Shown one piece after another: positions 13,401 to 25,030 of a DNA stretch of 64,000 bases (the stretch's first letter is position 1; every line of letters begins with the position of its first letter). The DNA is from Paramacrobiotus metropolitanus (Eukaryota; Tardigrada; Eutardigrada; Parachela; Macrobiotidae), in contig NW_026570303.1 of assembly GCF_019649055.1 (NCBI RefSeq), positions 186,001-250,000 on the forward strand, in the 5' to 3' direction. The translations under genes were made by a program, and so were the position numbers. The notes beneath the pieces were generated by a model. The model saw nothing but the letters and a program-made list of their open reading frames with translations. It did not search any database and was not told the DNA's origin.

Positions 13401-13765
13401 AGTGGTTGGCCTTGTCATGCCACGATATTGTCTGTATGTTCTCGCAGAGATTGTCGCATCCATCTTCGGTTGCCTTTAAATTACTAACGGTTTGCAGATT
13501 CGGAGAGACCATTCGGATAACTAATAAAATGGAAGCCACGTCTAAAGGTCAGCTCCAGATTGTGAAACTATATTAAACCGTGTGGTGTCAGTGAATTACT
13601 ACGGTTAAATTTGCAGCCATGAAGATACAGATTAGCGAATCATGCAAGGATCTGCTGTTGCCGGTAGCCAGTTTTGCCTTGGAATCGCGAGAAGAAGCGG
13701 TCCAAATCAACGATGAAAAAAGTATCAGAACATTCTGGCTGCTTAACGAGAACACCATTTTTTGA
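7486..13765 (+). CDS. Receptor-type (membrane) guanylyl cyclase, ~20 exons, catalytic residues altered
   Basis: This family makes cGMP from GTP in response to extracellular ligands. Exons run 7486-7816, 8518-8715, 8824-8868, 8944-9063, 9136-9279, 9344-~9483, ~9603-9756, 9823-9911, 9981-10137, 10306-10835, 10918-11302, 11366-11540, 11604-11759, 11833-12025, 12092-12118, 12185-12332, 13385-13433, 13498-13547 and 13617-13765, about 1080 aa. In order there is a signal peptide, an ANF-receptor ligand-binding fold (GPACTADMM; ends PPCGYLGNDPKC), one TM helix (10320-10380), a kinase-homology domain (CKLADYGL), a coiled linker ending LLYDILPR, and the cyclase domain. Metal-binding Asp (YNDIVSF, GDCY) and base-recognition Glu (VETIGD) and Cys (PRYCL) are present. 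The usual FGDTVNTASRM reads FGETIRITNKM. The border between the exons near 9483 and 9603 is not resolved. AATAAA is at 13901. Confidence 0.88.
12333..13384 (+). other. Long intron of the guanylyl cyclase gene
   Basis: This 1052-bp intron splits the cyclase domain between LGVHT and GPCAAGVVG, with a GTACCG donor and a TTTTCAG acceptor. It is much longer than the gene's other introns. I saw only short open frames and no second copy of a cyclase exon. Confidence 0.6.
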
Positions 13766-13900
13766 AGTCTTGCTGTATCGTATGCTGTGACCTATGCGGA
13801 TTTTGCCATAAATAACTTCCACTACCGATGTAAAAACAGATAATAAGTAACAAAAATAACAATTTTGAAGATGGTTTACAGCGCATTTGCTGGCTAAACA

Positions 13901-13906
13901 AATAAA
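13901..13906 (+). terminator. Poly(A) signal of the guanylyl cyclase gene
   Basis: AATAAA, 136 bases after the TGA at 13763-13765, fits a 3' end signal. Sequence match only. Confidence 0.45.
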
Positions 13907-14212
13907 ACATGTTAAATTTAACTGCTGCCAGTAACCTTCCTTATTTCGTTACGGTATTCATCTAATAAGGAATTTTCAAAAAATTAGGTCAACGATACAT
14001 TCCGCCATACACTACGTTGATGACATTTTGTTGCCATAATAGTCTGCCATTTCTTACTGACCAGAAAGCGTTCTTGATTTTCAGTTGTAAATACAAATAA
14101 TCGATGTCTTCATACTGTAAAAAAATTTAACGCTTATCAAAATCATAACGTATCGAAAATATTGGCAGTTAGAAGCGCAAAAGAAAACCAGATAATTTTA
14201 ATCGGAGGAATT

Positions 14213-16538
14213 TTATGTTGCGGAAAAAATGACTAATTCGTTGCGATCGTATCCCACTACACCGAAGTGGCTTCCATCAACGTTTAGAAACTGCACTCCA
14301 CAAAGGCGCATATCTTCCACCACCGTATTCTGAACATGCTGGAACTGCAAGCAATAAAAAAATATCGTCAGCTTCAAGATACGTATACTGTTTAGCCAAC
14401 TGCACAGTTACAATACATTTTGGATAATTGTTAGACCAACTTAAACCAAGCTAAAGCGGCGTGCTATTGACCTTTGAATTGTCCAGTTCTTCGTGTAGCT
14501 GCCAGACGCGCACATAGGAATCCTCGCCCACCGACAGCAGAACCGAGGATTTCGGGCAGAATGTCATAGCGGTAATGGCGGATGCATGGGCATACGCTTC
14601 ACAGTACAAACATCCGGACTCGCGGAAGAATAAGCGCAGTGAACCGTTGGAGAAGCCCAGCACGATGAATGCCTCCGTTAACTCCATACAGTTCGTCAAC
14701 GCCGTTAACCTGTGCAATCAATAAAATTAATGGAAGGTTTTCTATCCGGACATTGAATGCATAGTGACTGCACTGTATATGCTGGTATATACTGCAAACG
14801 TTTCCTGATATAAGAAACGAGCAAAAAGCAGTATCCGTTACTTCATTAAAAAATTATAGTACGGTTATCCTACAAAATTTTCTTTTACGTATATAAGTAC
14901 AAAGGTTACGATAGTGTATAACAGCATTTAACAGCGTGTTTAACAACAGCAGCGCGTTTTTATTACTTTATTTTAACACCCAATTTTTATTACCCTTATT
15001 CTTATTATCACTTATGGACTTATGGTTAGTTCAAGCACTCACTAAAATTTTAAACATTAAAAAAAAGAAACACCCAAAATCGTTAGAATCATTTGCGATC
15101 TTAGGTCGTGCACTCATTGTTCCCAAAACAGCTGCAACATTTCCTCTAACTACCGCTAGGCTAAATAAACTCACTTTTTTATAAAGTTTTTAGTTTCCCA
15201 GATTTAGCAATTATATAGAGCTTTTTTAATCTCTTCTTTAGTACTTTTATTTAAAAATATTGCCGTACCCAACAGGAACGCCTTTCAGTGCCGGTTCCTT
15301 CTCAACGGTCCAGCTCCACAGCTTTCCCAGCGAATCTACCGCCACCAGCCCGACAGGATCAGTCCGCAGCAACAGGATTTTACTGCGACTGGTGGTCTGC
15401 AGTACATTCAGCGGCACAATATTCTCCTTGTTGGCGGCCTGTATCTGCAGGATCTGGATTTGTCCGTGACAGTTGCCCATGCAGATCACATCCTCACCCA
15501 AAATCCCCACCGAAATATACATAGACCATTCTGTGTTAGGACGGATTTCCTCGATGGTGAAACTGGGTATCGGTTCCAGTTCTTCCCCGAACGCAATCTG
15601 GAATGTACTCGCATCCACATGATGAACAATTGTACGAGTACATATTATGCTTGTACCATGATTATTATTTTAGAAATAACGTCCAAAATTTGCTTTGCTC
15701 GCTTTTTTGTGAAAGTGCTAACTGATAAAGTATTCCCATCCTTGGAAATCGGAGATGAAAGAAATGGGCTTCTTTTGCAACTAATCATCCAAAACATAAT
15801 AAAAATACAAAAAATAATAAAAAACAAGAACAGAGAACAATAAAAACAACATAATAATTTTAAGTGCGATTAACTCTGTCGCTTACAACTTATATGTACA
15901 TTTAAGTTCATGTAAAAGTTACGTACAAATTAAACAAAAATGTTTTAACCCAAGGTCGCATCTAGTTAGATTTTGGAACTGGGTGGTATATCTATACAAA
16001 TGCAACAAAGTTACCAAAGTTACGGTATTTAATTAAGCCCATGGGCCTCTATTTCGGGGGGGGGCTTATAACTTTCAAACGACCTTAGGGGTGGGCTCTA
16101 ATTACGGGGGGGGCTTGTATTTTGGGGGGGGGGGCTTCAAATTCGATAATTACGGTAAACGCATTTATTGTCGAATGGCTTACATATGGTCCGTGCGTGG
16201 ATAGGGCAATTAACACGGTTTTACCGTTATAAGGAAAAATCTTTATCTGCAAAAAACCATAGAATAAATCCCCGAAGTTCATAATGTACAATAATTTCTT
16301 TCACCTGAAAAATGACGATGCTGAGCACAAGCGCTCCCGTGGGGACGGCGGTGGAGGTCGACCAGGGCTTCTTTAGCACATCCGCCGATGATTCCTGATT
16401 CCCCGTGACAACACCGAACTTATGCACCAAGGCGTACTCGAACTGCTTATCATCAGTATTGATAACGCTCAGATTGTTCTGCAGCAGTGATACACTGTAG
16501 GGTAGAAAGATGGTCTCTTTGTAATTAAAAGTTGGCAT
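14213..16538 (-). CDS. WDR54: WD-repeat protein 54 homologue
   Basis: Exons on the minus strand are 16538..16305, 16246..16184, one ending at 15269 (start near 15640, acceptor not resolved), 14709..14472 and 14344..14213. Solved junctions keep frame. The protein follows human WDR54 end to end: LLQNNLSV near the N-terminus, WD-type strands in the middle (CMGNCHGQIQILQI, DSLGKLWSW), GFSNGSLRLF, then HASAITAMTF and LLSVGEDSYVRVWQL. The last exon (LCGVQFLNVDGSHF, VVGYDRNELVIFS) matches the WDR54 C-terminus. The family forms a beta-propeller and is thought to act as a cytoplasmic scaffold. An exon at the start of the third block may be missing from my model. The intron at 15641-16183 carries a G-rich repeat element. 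Confidence 0.82.
16021..16160. repeat. G-rich element inside a WDR54 intron
   Basis: There are four long G-runs on the plus strand between 16056 and 16134, separated by short T/A-rich spacers of the type GGGGCTTATA, GGGCTCTAATTACGGGG and GGGCTTGTATTTT. The flanks TACGGTATTTAATTAAGCCC and (reverse) TTACCGTAATTATCG are weakly inverted. The same kind of unit occurs at 59825-60179, so this is probably a small terminal-inverted-repeat element. The G-runs could form a quadruplex. In the WDR54 transcript this would be the C-rich strand. Confidence 0.55.
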
Positions 16539-18488
16539 GGTGGAAATGCTTCGGAAAAAATCACTGCAAAATTATAAATCGACTCTAAAAAGATCTGTTG
16601 TAACAGAACTATTAGCGCTAACCATAAACTGTACTGATGTGATGCTGTTCTCAGACATGTTTATACAACTTTATAGACAGGTAAGGAAAATCAATAGAAC
16701 CCCCGACATTCATATGCACCCGCCAGCCGGCATCCCGCTCTTCCTGTGGTTTACACATGCTTCGTATGATAGGTATGAGTAGGTCCAAGTTTACAAATAC
16801 TCGTACGTGTACCTGAATTTCGTAGAATTATGTTCTGATCTGGAAGCTCCGATGGGACGAGCGGATCGGATACGTATATACGAGGGATACGTATATAACG
16901 ATAATATACATTTGTAAAATACGATTATGCAATTGTGCATCTGTATCGACAATAAATACAGCATTGCAGACAGTTGCGTGCGACTTTCTCATTTTTAGGG
17001 TCAAATTTTAGGGTTCTGCTTATGTGCATCTGGAGCGATCTACCGGATTCTACCCGCTACACACGAGGGCACGGCCGTTTAGCTTGCACTTGTGTCGTCG
17101 TATTTTTATTTACGTCTGCAGCGGTGCGCTTGTACTTTATGCTCGTAATGCACACTGTACTGTCGGTGCACAATGCACAATTATCGATCACAACTACTTA
17201 TTAGTACGAGTAGAAAATTAATCCAGGTGTTCCGTAGAAAACCTTTACATTCCCGAATTACAAGAAAGCGGATACTGAAAGAATCTATGTACTTTGTAGT
17301 ATGAATACCAGAAAGCAGCTTGAACCACAAACATACAAGTACTGTACCTGTTTACGCGTACTTTATAAGCATACCTGCATACACACAACTAATTTTATTC
17401 CGGTGCGATAAAGCACAGAGAAACAGCATTGCTAAATTAATTTTCTAACGCAGCCTAATTTACGCTCGCAAACGAATCAGATATATTGTCGCTTTATGAA
17501 TTATTAACTGGACTCAAGTTATTAGGATATCCACAGCTTTTGTGCGGACAGGACTGTCCTGCGAGTTTCGCAGTGCAACGGGTAGCAACGGCACTTTGCC
17601 AATTGAACGCCCGGTTACCACAAAATTTAAGAAATTTCAAAGGAATAAGTTAAAAAAATTCTCATACTCTAATTTTTTTATTTGAATTCTATACTTAGCA
17701 CACCTTAAAAAATAATAAGAGCTAAGCTTGAGCAGACGTTGCCAAAGGTATAAGGTACCAAAATAGCCATTCTATTAGCTATTCACATTACGCGATATAC
17801 GTATATGCGGATTGATTTGATTGTGCAGTTATTTTCAAAGCCGAAAAGTTTCTCCCAACCCGGAAACACCTAAATTTGCTGATTTGTATGCGAAAAGTAA
17901 TAATTAGGGCATATCATCTGGAGTAAAATCATTTATCATAATAAATTATAGAATTTACTAAATTCAGAGGTTCGGTGACAGAAAAGGCTTTTTAAAAAAT
18001 AATGCGAGTATTTCACTTTGTAAACAATTACGGTATTTCAACAAGTAAGATCATATTACGAGCATAACAAAGATGCCACAAAAAGCAATTTTTAAAATCT
18101 ATAGATGCTTACTTAAGAGTGTTGGTTTTGCCAGCCACGAGAGCCATGACCTTTAGAATACACACTTTTCAACTTGTATATTTATCCTGAACGCTATAAT
18201 TTCGTATTACTGCATTTACCGGTGCGAATTATTTATTGTGCAATCGCAACTTTATATGGTATCAGTAAAAAGACATGAACTGGCTGTTGCTACAAATTAC
18301 GGTACGAGTAAACGCAACATAAAGCGGCGAGATAAAGAGAAAAAGTTACGACTAACGAACGAGTGACACGAAATACAGACACGCAATACGCGAACTGAGA
18401 GTTTCATTTTTTGCCAAATTTATTAAAATAAACACGGGCGCCAATTTCAAGGCCTACTACAGTTTTTGTATTAATTTTAATAGGCCTT
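16539..18488. other. Gene-free stretch between WDR54 and TMX3
   Basis: About 1.9 kb of AT-rich DNA between the WDR54 start and the TMX3 3' end, both on the minus strand. TTTATT near 18418 gives a minus-strand AATAAA about 70 bases after the TMX3 distal stop. Several copies of the TACGAGTA/TACTCGTA motif occur (about 16797, 17204, 18303). No gene is supported. Confidence 0.45.
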
Positions 18489-18647
18489 TCAGTCTTCGTG
18501 GGAATCGTCGTCGTCCTCGTCGGCCGGGTTCCTGTCTTTGGGCGGCTCGTCACTAATCTTGCAGATGAGAACGATCATCAGCGTTATGATGCCCACCGGT
18601 ATACCCACAATGAAACAGGCCGTTATCGGCTCCGTGGTGAACAGTTT
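18489..18647 (-). CDS. TMX3: TMX3 alternative last exon, distal copy
   Basis: This phase-0 terminal exon follows a TTTTACAG acceptor. It encodes KLFTTEPITA, a TM helix with IVGIPVGIITLMIVL, and a tail rich in Asp ending DDDDSHED, in 53 codons including TGA. Both copies start with K-(M/L)-F-(S/T)-T-(Q/E)-P-I and share the xGxPxGI helix, so they arose by exon duplication. Each has its own stop, so a transcript can use only one. Confidence 0.78.
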   Translation of the reverse strand, partial: KLFTTEPITACFIVGIPVGIITLMIVLICKISDEPPKDRNPADEDDDDSHED

Positions 18648-21600
18648 CTGTAAAAGACAATTCCCAACTTTGAGAAGTAGCTCTTATTTCTGACAGACAT
18701 TTTGGGAAATTTCCACCAAGTTAGCCGGGTTCTTTAGTGTATTTCAGCAGCTACAAAGCTGCAGCAAAGTGCAACCATAGTATCATAAAACTTGAATTTT
18801 TTATGTTATAAGTTTGGCCATAAGTTTATGTTTTTACCATTAGTAATGTATTTTCCTACATAACATAGTACATTATTCCGAAGGAAAAAAATTCTAGGCG
18901 CTCAATGGTGCTGATCGAAAGCTGGTCATCCTGTTATTCATTGGTTCATTGCTTAATTAATTGTAGCCTCTTGCTGTCTGTGGTCTGTGCGCCGCGATTT
19001 AAAAAATTTTACAGTTACTGAGTTTCCGAGTTATTGTATTGGTAAAAAAAATGCCAGCCTTTCAGTGCAAGATGCGAAGTTTGAACTGGCTATCCGCTAA
19101 TCTACGATAATTATTAATTACACATTAACCTGATATCGCAAACAGAGCAGCCCGTCATTTACATTTCCGATTTGCCTGACTGCATTCCTGGCATCAACAC
19201 AATAATGCCATAACAATAACAGGCACGAATTTGCAGGTAAAAGTAATACCATCACAACAGAAAACCAAACTGAAACCACGGAATAAATAAATAACAACCA
19301 CGGACTAGAAGCATTAAAATCACATAAAAACCAGCCAAGGGCAAACAGGAACAACGCAATTAGTGGGAAGAACAAGAAATACCACATGTCAAAAGACAAC
19401 CACCGTCTGATTAGCTGCCACGCCAATTGCACAGAATCACTGAGAATCAAATGTGCGAATCACTCCTCTTTTTCATGATCACTATCGTCCTCGTCTTTAT
19501 TGACATCGGTGCAGTCATTAGTGTAGGTCATAACCACAATTATACTCAAAATTCCCAGCGGCAATCCGAATAATATGGACGCCAGAATCGGCTGAGTGGA
19601 AAACATTTTCTACAAAAAAAAACAAGCAGAACATAGACAGACAAACTCAGTGGGATGTGCGTGTTCAATGGTTACGGTAATAAAGGTGCGGAAGTGCGTG
19701 CCAGAGTGCAATGCAGTCTTAGACAACAACCAGGAAAAAATAAAGAGCCAGAAAAAGTGCATTTCCGGTCAAAAAAATGATAAGCCGTTTGCCACTGCTC
19801 CCAGTCGATTTTTCACTGTTTCCAAGAAGATGTTCATGTACCTTTGTGTTTTGAAGAAAAAGAAGAAAAACTTTATCATGAAAAACACATACAATTAAAG
19901 AAAATAATTTAATACAACTTTATTTTAATTTGAAGCCGAAAATTCCTGACAACAACGCAAAAGCTGATGTATGACACAAGCCACCGTACTACATTCCACA
20001 TTCTCTAAGCCATGTAATGATAGCAATCATAGCAGTACCTTGAAAATCTGACTGATTGTGAAACAGCCAAGGAGCTGGTTTACATACGCAGTGCTTTTCG
20101 TAATTCGGTGTCAGAATAATTTTACTAAAAGCATTTGGCGCTTTCCCGAAGCAAATGTGCTCATAATTCCAAGGAATCAATTCAGGCGCCGCTTTGGTAG
20201 TTTGAAAATTACGTTGCCGGTTTACTTACATAAAAGTACGCGCAGACGGAATAGCAAAATTTGTAGGCCTTCCGAAACCATCCTTTTCCACCGAAGCCCT
20301 GAAAAACAAAAAACTTAACGTATGCGGTTGTTGGATATCCGTCGCGATTCATCCACCTACTAAACAGCTCACAATAAACACATCAACAATCATACTAGCG
20401 CTCAGCATAACCGTAACTCATAAACAACCAAATTAGAGCCTAAACACATCACCTCAAAAATAAAAAAGAGGTGTAAGTCGTTTCCGCGTTGCATAACTGC
20501 ATGCCTACGTAAATATTATGGATGCAACTAACCAAACGAAAATTACGTTCGTAAATCATAAGTAAAAAATCATGTAGATTTGTAAAACTGGATCGAATCA
20601 ATTGAACTGAATCTACTGTCAAGCTAATCGATAAGGGAAAATGTTCCCCCAGTGCTTAATAAGCCCCATCACTACATAAACCAGTGTTGCATACTACACC
20701 CGTCACCGGTAGAATCACTGCACATATAGATATTACATAATTCACAGCACTGGAAAGTCCACGATATCATAGTATGCTTACAGATCTATAAACATACGGT
20801 ACAGTAGGAGTACTTATTGTAACCATCAACATACCAGTGAATACTTATTCCAAAAAAGCAAACGAATTACTGCACCTTCAGTTCTCCCGTCTGGATGGAA
20901 TCAAGGAAACTCTGTATGGCCTCTTCGGTGATCTCTTCAATAGGTTCCGAGTAGACGTGGTAAACCTCTGACTGAGAATCATAGACGACGAGGGCAGGCA
21001 CTGTAATCCATTGGGAAACCACTTGGTTGACGATCTCGTTACCATCCAGGAAACCAAAACTGTAAAGAAAGGTAAATTCGTAAGGAATGCATAATTCGGA
21101 AAAGAAAGCCATAAGTGACAAACGAATGAAGGATAATCCAATATAACTGACAGAGAAATTAGGAAATGCACTTTTCCGTTAAAAAGTAGAAAACGAGTGC
21201 GAAAATTATACCGTAAAGAAAGTAACTGGTATTAGCACGGTTTCACGACTTTTTCAGAGAACACAGGCTACCATTAAAATCCGCTAATCCCGTGACCAGA
21301 ACAACGGAAAAACCAGCCAGAAAAGTTATATAAAACGAACATAGCATGATTATCTGTAAAAATATTTACCTGAAATGTTGGTGGTATTTTTGGCCATCAT
21401 GGAGCGCCACTGTGCGGACACTGTCGAGCACCTGCTGCTGTACGGGTGGCATCTGCTTCTTGCTGGAAATGGGCACTTCCACCACGGCCATCACCAACGG
21501 CTTGTGCAGCTCCATGAACTGGTAAAAATTTCCGCCGGATATTCGACTGAACGTCGGCAGGCGTTCCACCATCACCCACTTCTTCAAATCCTCGCCTTCC

Positions 21601-24139
21601 TTGAACAGGGCATAATGGCCATTCTTGTAGACAGCCACAGCCGGCACATTCTTCACCGGAATATTCTGAAAATTTGAACACATTCTGAAAACCGGAAAAC
21701 CCAGAATAATACGATTATTCAGAAATAATCTAAAGAAGACACATGTGTGATATGATGAATGAAACAGGGAACATCTACAGCGATAAACACTCGAACTGAA
21801 AAAACTGTTTAAACCTCTGAAAATCTGGATACTAGTAAACAAAGGCGCTTATTATCAGGTCAGCAAAAATGCACGTATACAACGGCAGTACTCTACAGCA
21901 CTCAATGGCATAACAGCGCCGCAGTGTCACTTACAGTTGTTACGTTGCATCACTTGTATCATACAAGTGATATGGGCCTGCTTGTATGCAATACATACTG
22001 CAGCAAAAATTGCCGAAAACGAAATTATTTACATAAAGACACAACATTGTACGACTATGAACATCACAACCGGAAAAAAGTACACTATCAGACGCAACAA
22101 ATTTAATCTGAACCACAAATCATCTATTCAAAATTTGATTTAAATCCAGCCTGTGGAAGATAACTTTATATAAGCCACAGCACTACGTAATTTCTAACCC
22201 GCATGACACGGTTTGACCTAACAGTTTGTACTGCAAGTTCGCAACGAATTCACGATTAGAGCCCAGGGCTCCCATGATTTATACAGATAACAAGGTATAT
22301 CAACACTAGCAGTATTGCAAAAAAAAAACACTGTACATGTAACTGCAGCAAAAATGAATGGCTTAGTTCATTAAATGGCTTATATAACCTAATTCAAATA
22401 AAAACCCAAGTATTTCATAACAAAACCCAAATTAACTCACCCCGGATGCTATCAGCGAGTCCGTCTGGTAGAAATACGTCGAAGCCATCAGTTGGTCCGC
22501 CGTTTGAGCATAATCCGCGGCCAGACCAGTCTCCGCTCCATCGGTCGCGCCTTTCTCCACAATCAGGATAAAAAACACCTCGCCTTTCTTCTCCACGGCA
22601 TGCAGATCGCCCAGCGAGCTGATCTTGCGCACAGCCGGACTGAAAAATTAACCGTCAAAAATTACAACAAATTCTTTTATCTGCCAAGCTAAAAAAACGT
22701 TTACCCGATCACTTTCATCGCAAAATCCTCGATATCCTCCCGCGTCCGCTCACCATCATATGTGACAGTCCGATCCCCACTGATACTGTAAATACAAGGG
22801 ATCAAAACGGATGAAAACAATGGAAGAGCGAAGAAAAACTGTGCAACTGACTATTTAATGGTGGGAAAGCCTTTGATTTTGAATTCGCCGGCGCTCTTCG
22901 TCTGTTTCGTCGCATCGATCTTCCCGACACGCAGTCCCAGGCCGGCTTGTTGCTGGTTGAACGTCTGCGCTACCTGCTCCCACACGGGCTCCGCTTTCTG
23001 GCAGTGATGACACCAAGGAGCGTAAAACTGCAAATGCCAATAATCTGAAGGAATTTAATTTCGCGAAAAGCACCACCAATAACGTATCCAGTTCGCAGAA
23101 ATTGTTCGACAATTCATAAACATGGTGCACGCAATTCCATGCAAGGCATTGTCGGCATGCCATACGTTCCATAATAACAATAAAGCCAACAACTGACTAC
23201 TACTCCGTACTCGATTGTTATTTGTACAGCAGAGGCAGCAGATCGTATATCAAAAACTCAAAACAAAATAAAAAATTAAAAAATAATAAATTAATCTTTT
23301 CCAAATAACGGTTGTAAAATACTCGTAATTATTTCCAAATAATAATTTCCAAAAGAAGAAAAGGCAGCTCCAGCAGAGCATTTCAATAAATTTTCAAAAT
23401 CATTACTGTAAAAGTTGAACGTTCAAAGTTATTCAAATAAACTGGGAAAAATAAGTATCTATTGTACAGTACGAGTAAGTACTAAAAATCACAAGAAATC
23501 ATATTATCATCACACTGTACTCTGTACAAACAATAGTGCGGTATTAGTGCGTGTTTGAATCCTACAGAAAAAATGAAGAATATACCTTATAAGCCTCGGT
23601 GCACTGTAAGTCTGTAAGTTCTATAATTTTCTAAATACTAGGGTAGTAGCACATCATGACATTAACAGTAAAATTAACTGAGTTAATGATAATGATAATT
23701 TCAGGAAGAATTTAAAGGAAATTTCAGACGAACTGATTCCTGCTTCTCGATATATCACAATAATAATATCAAGTTACTAACTTCGTTGCTCTTAACAATT
23801 AATAGCACTTAACGATAAATACGCAGGTACTTCGCTGACAAAAAGTAGTTCCGAAGACAAAACTGCGGACAAAGTACAAACCGTCACTAACGCTGAAAAC
23901 AGCTCATAGTCTCATACTACACAACTCTTACCATGACGAGCCATTTCGCATCCTTACGGTACTCCGTAAATCTGCAAATCCACAGCATCAGTGAATGCCT
24001 GAGATGAAAACACCCATCGCTGGACCAACCTGTCATCGAGCTCGTAGGAAACGCGAAATGTCCAACAGAATCCAATGATGCTCAATAATAAAAGCAGCGA
24101 AATTCCACAGCCCCAAGGCGACACCGGAATCGCCTTCAT
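18489..24139 (-). CDS. TMX3: Thioredoxin-related transmembrane protein 3 homologue, two alternative last exons
   Basis: This is an ER-membrane protein disulfide isomerase type enzyme. Minus-strand exons are 24139..24030 (signal peptide), 23971..23932, 23027..22852, 22785..22705, 22639..22441, 21665..21370, 21059..20876 and 20298..20230, then either 19609..19460 or 18647..18489. All junctions keep frame, giving 434 or 437 aa. The thioredoxin domain has FYAPWCHHCQKAEP with redox Cys at residues 56 and 59, then GFPTI. The usual TMX3 motif is CGHC. Further blocks match human TMX3 in order, including FGFLDGNEIVNQ with TVPALVV. The last exon carries the transmembrane helix and an acidic cytosolic tail. 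Neither tail ends in the KKxx ER-retrieval signal of human TMX3. TMX3 and LHPP start 890 bp apart in divergent orientation. Confidence 0.9.
19460..19609 (-). CDS. TMX3: TMX3 alternative last exon, proximal copy
   Basis: This phase-0 terminal exon follows a pyrimidine-rich TTTGTAG acceptor. It encodes KMFSTQPILA, a TM helix with LFGLPLGILSIIVV, and an acidic tail ending HEKEE. The helix closely resembles the LFGLPLG helix of human TMX3. It is the nearer of two homologous terminal exons and is 50 codons long including TGA. Confidence 0.8.
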   Translation of the reverse strand, partial: KMFSTQPILASILFGLPLGILSIIVVMTYTNDCTDVNKDEDDSDHEKEE

Positions 24140-25030
24140 GCTTGCCGTAGAAGGAAATTCAGCACATCATAACACGGGCGAAATCATCCTTCCTCTGGAA
24201 TACGCAAAACGAAAAAGTGGAAAGGGATACCATGGAATTCGTCAAGCTGGGAATGGGACGATGGTTTCGTTAAACGCTACAGCAAAACGTCCAAAATGGT
24301 ACAGTATGACTGGTATCCCGAGTAAGCAACACTGTTAACCGAAAGTGAAGTCGTGATCACTGTGAATGATGGCAGACAGAAATCCAAGATCAGTAAGTCT
24401 CTGAAAGATAGGGGGACGCTACAAAAAATACGAAGAATTATTGTACACACTACAAAGTACAAACTAAAACCTAAAATGTACAAACATGAAACAAACTGAC
24501 AAGTGAAAACTGCCAAAGCAGCAAAGTGCAAACTGCAAACACCAAAAAAATAGCGAACATATTTTATGCGATGGTTTAAGGTGGTACAAGGAAAAACGGT
24601 ATGCGCCACATACCGAGCATCCCCACCGGAAATGCCAATTATAAACCAAATCAACTTATCCCGGAGCCCAAAATTCTGATTTAAATGGAAGGATTATAAT
24701 TTTTAAAGATTTACGATCATTTCTGTTCCGAGGAATACGACAAAGTTTAATTTAAAAACTACTGCATTCGTATGATTTTGTTTTTGCGTTATGTAGTATT
24801 ACTGTTTTCGCTTAATGCGGCTGAAGAGCTCATTTTCTAGTTCTGTGACGTAGTCGCCGCTGCAACAGCAAGTCTGCAGAAGTCTGCAACAACTTGAAGT
24901 CAAAAAGACGAAATAAAAATAAAATACTTTTGTTTGTTCTAGTTGGAATTCTAGCTATTTTGCTCCATGTTCCAGGTTTAACCTGGCCGCATCTGTGATT
25001 GGGAGAGTGCTGCAGCGAAAACAGTCTTCG
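24140..25030. promoter_or_regulatory. Divergent intergenic region between TMX3 and LHPP
   Basis: The 890 bp separate two genes transcribed away from each other, so both promoters should lie here. No clear TATA box was found for either. The minus-strand open frame 24277-24654 is hydrophobic but has no family match and no splice partner. Confidence 0.4.

Noticed and set aside
24277-24654. Hydrophobic minus-strand frame of 125 codons
   Set aside because: Cysteine/phenylalanine-rich by chance in AT-rich intergenic DNA; no splice partner or signal structure that holds.
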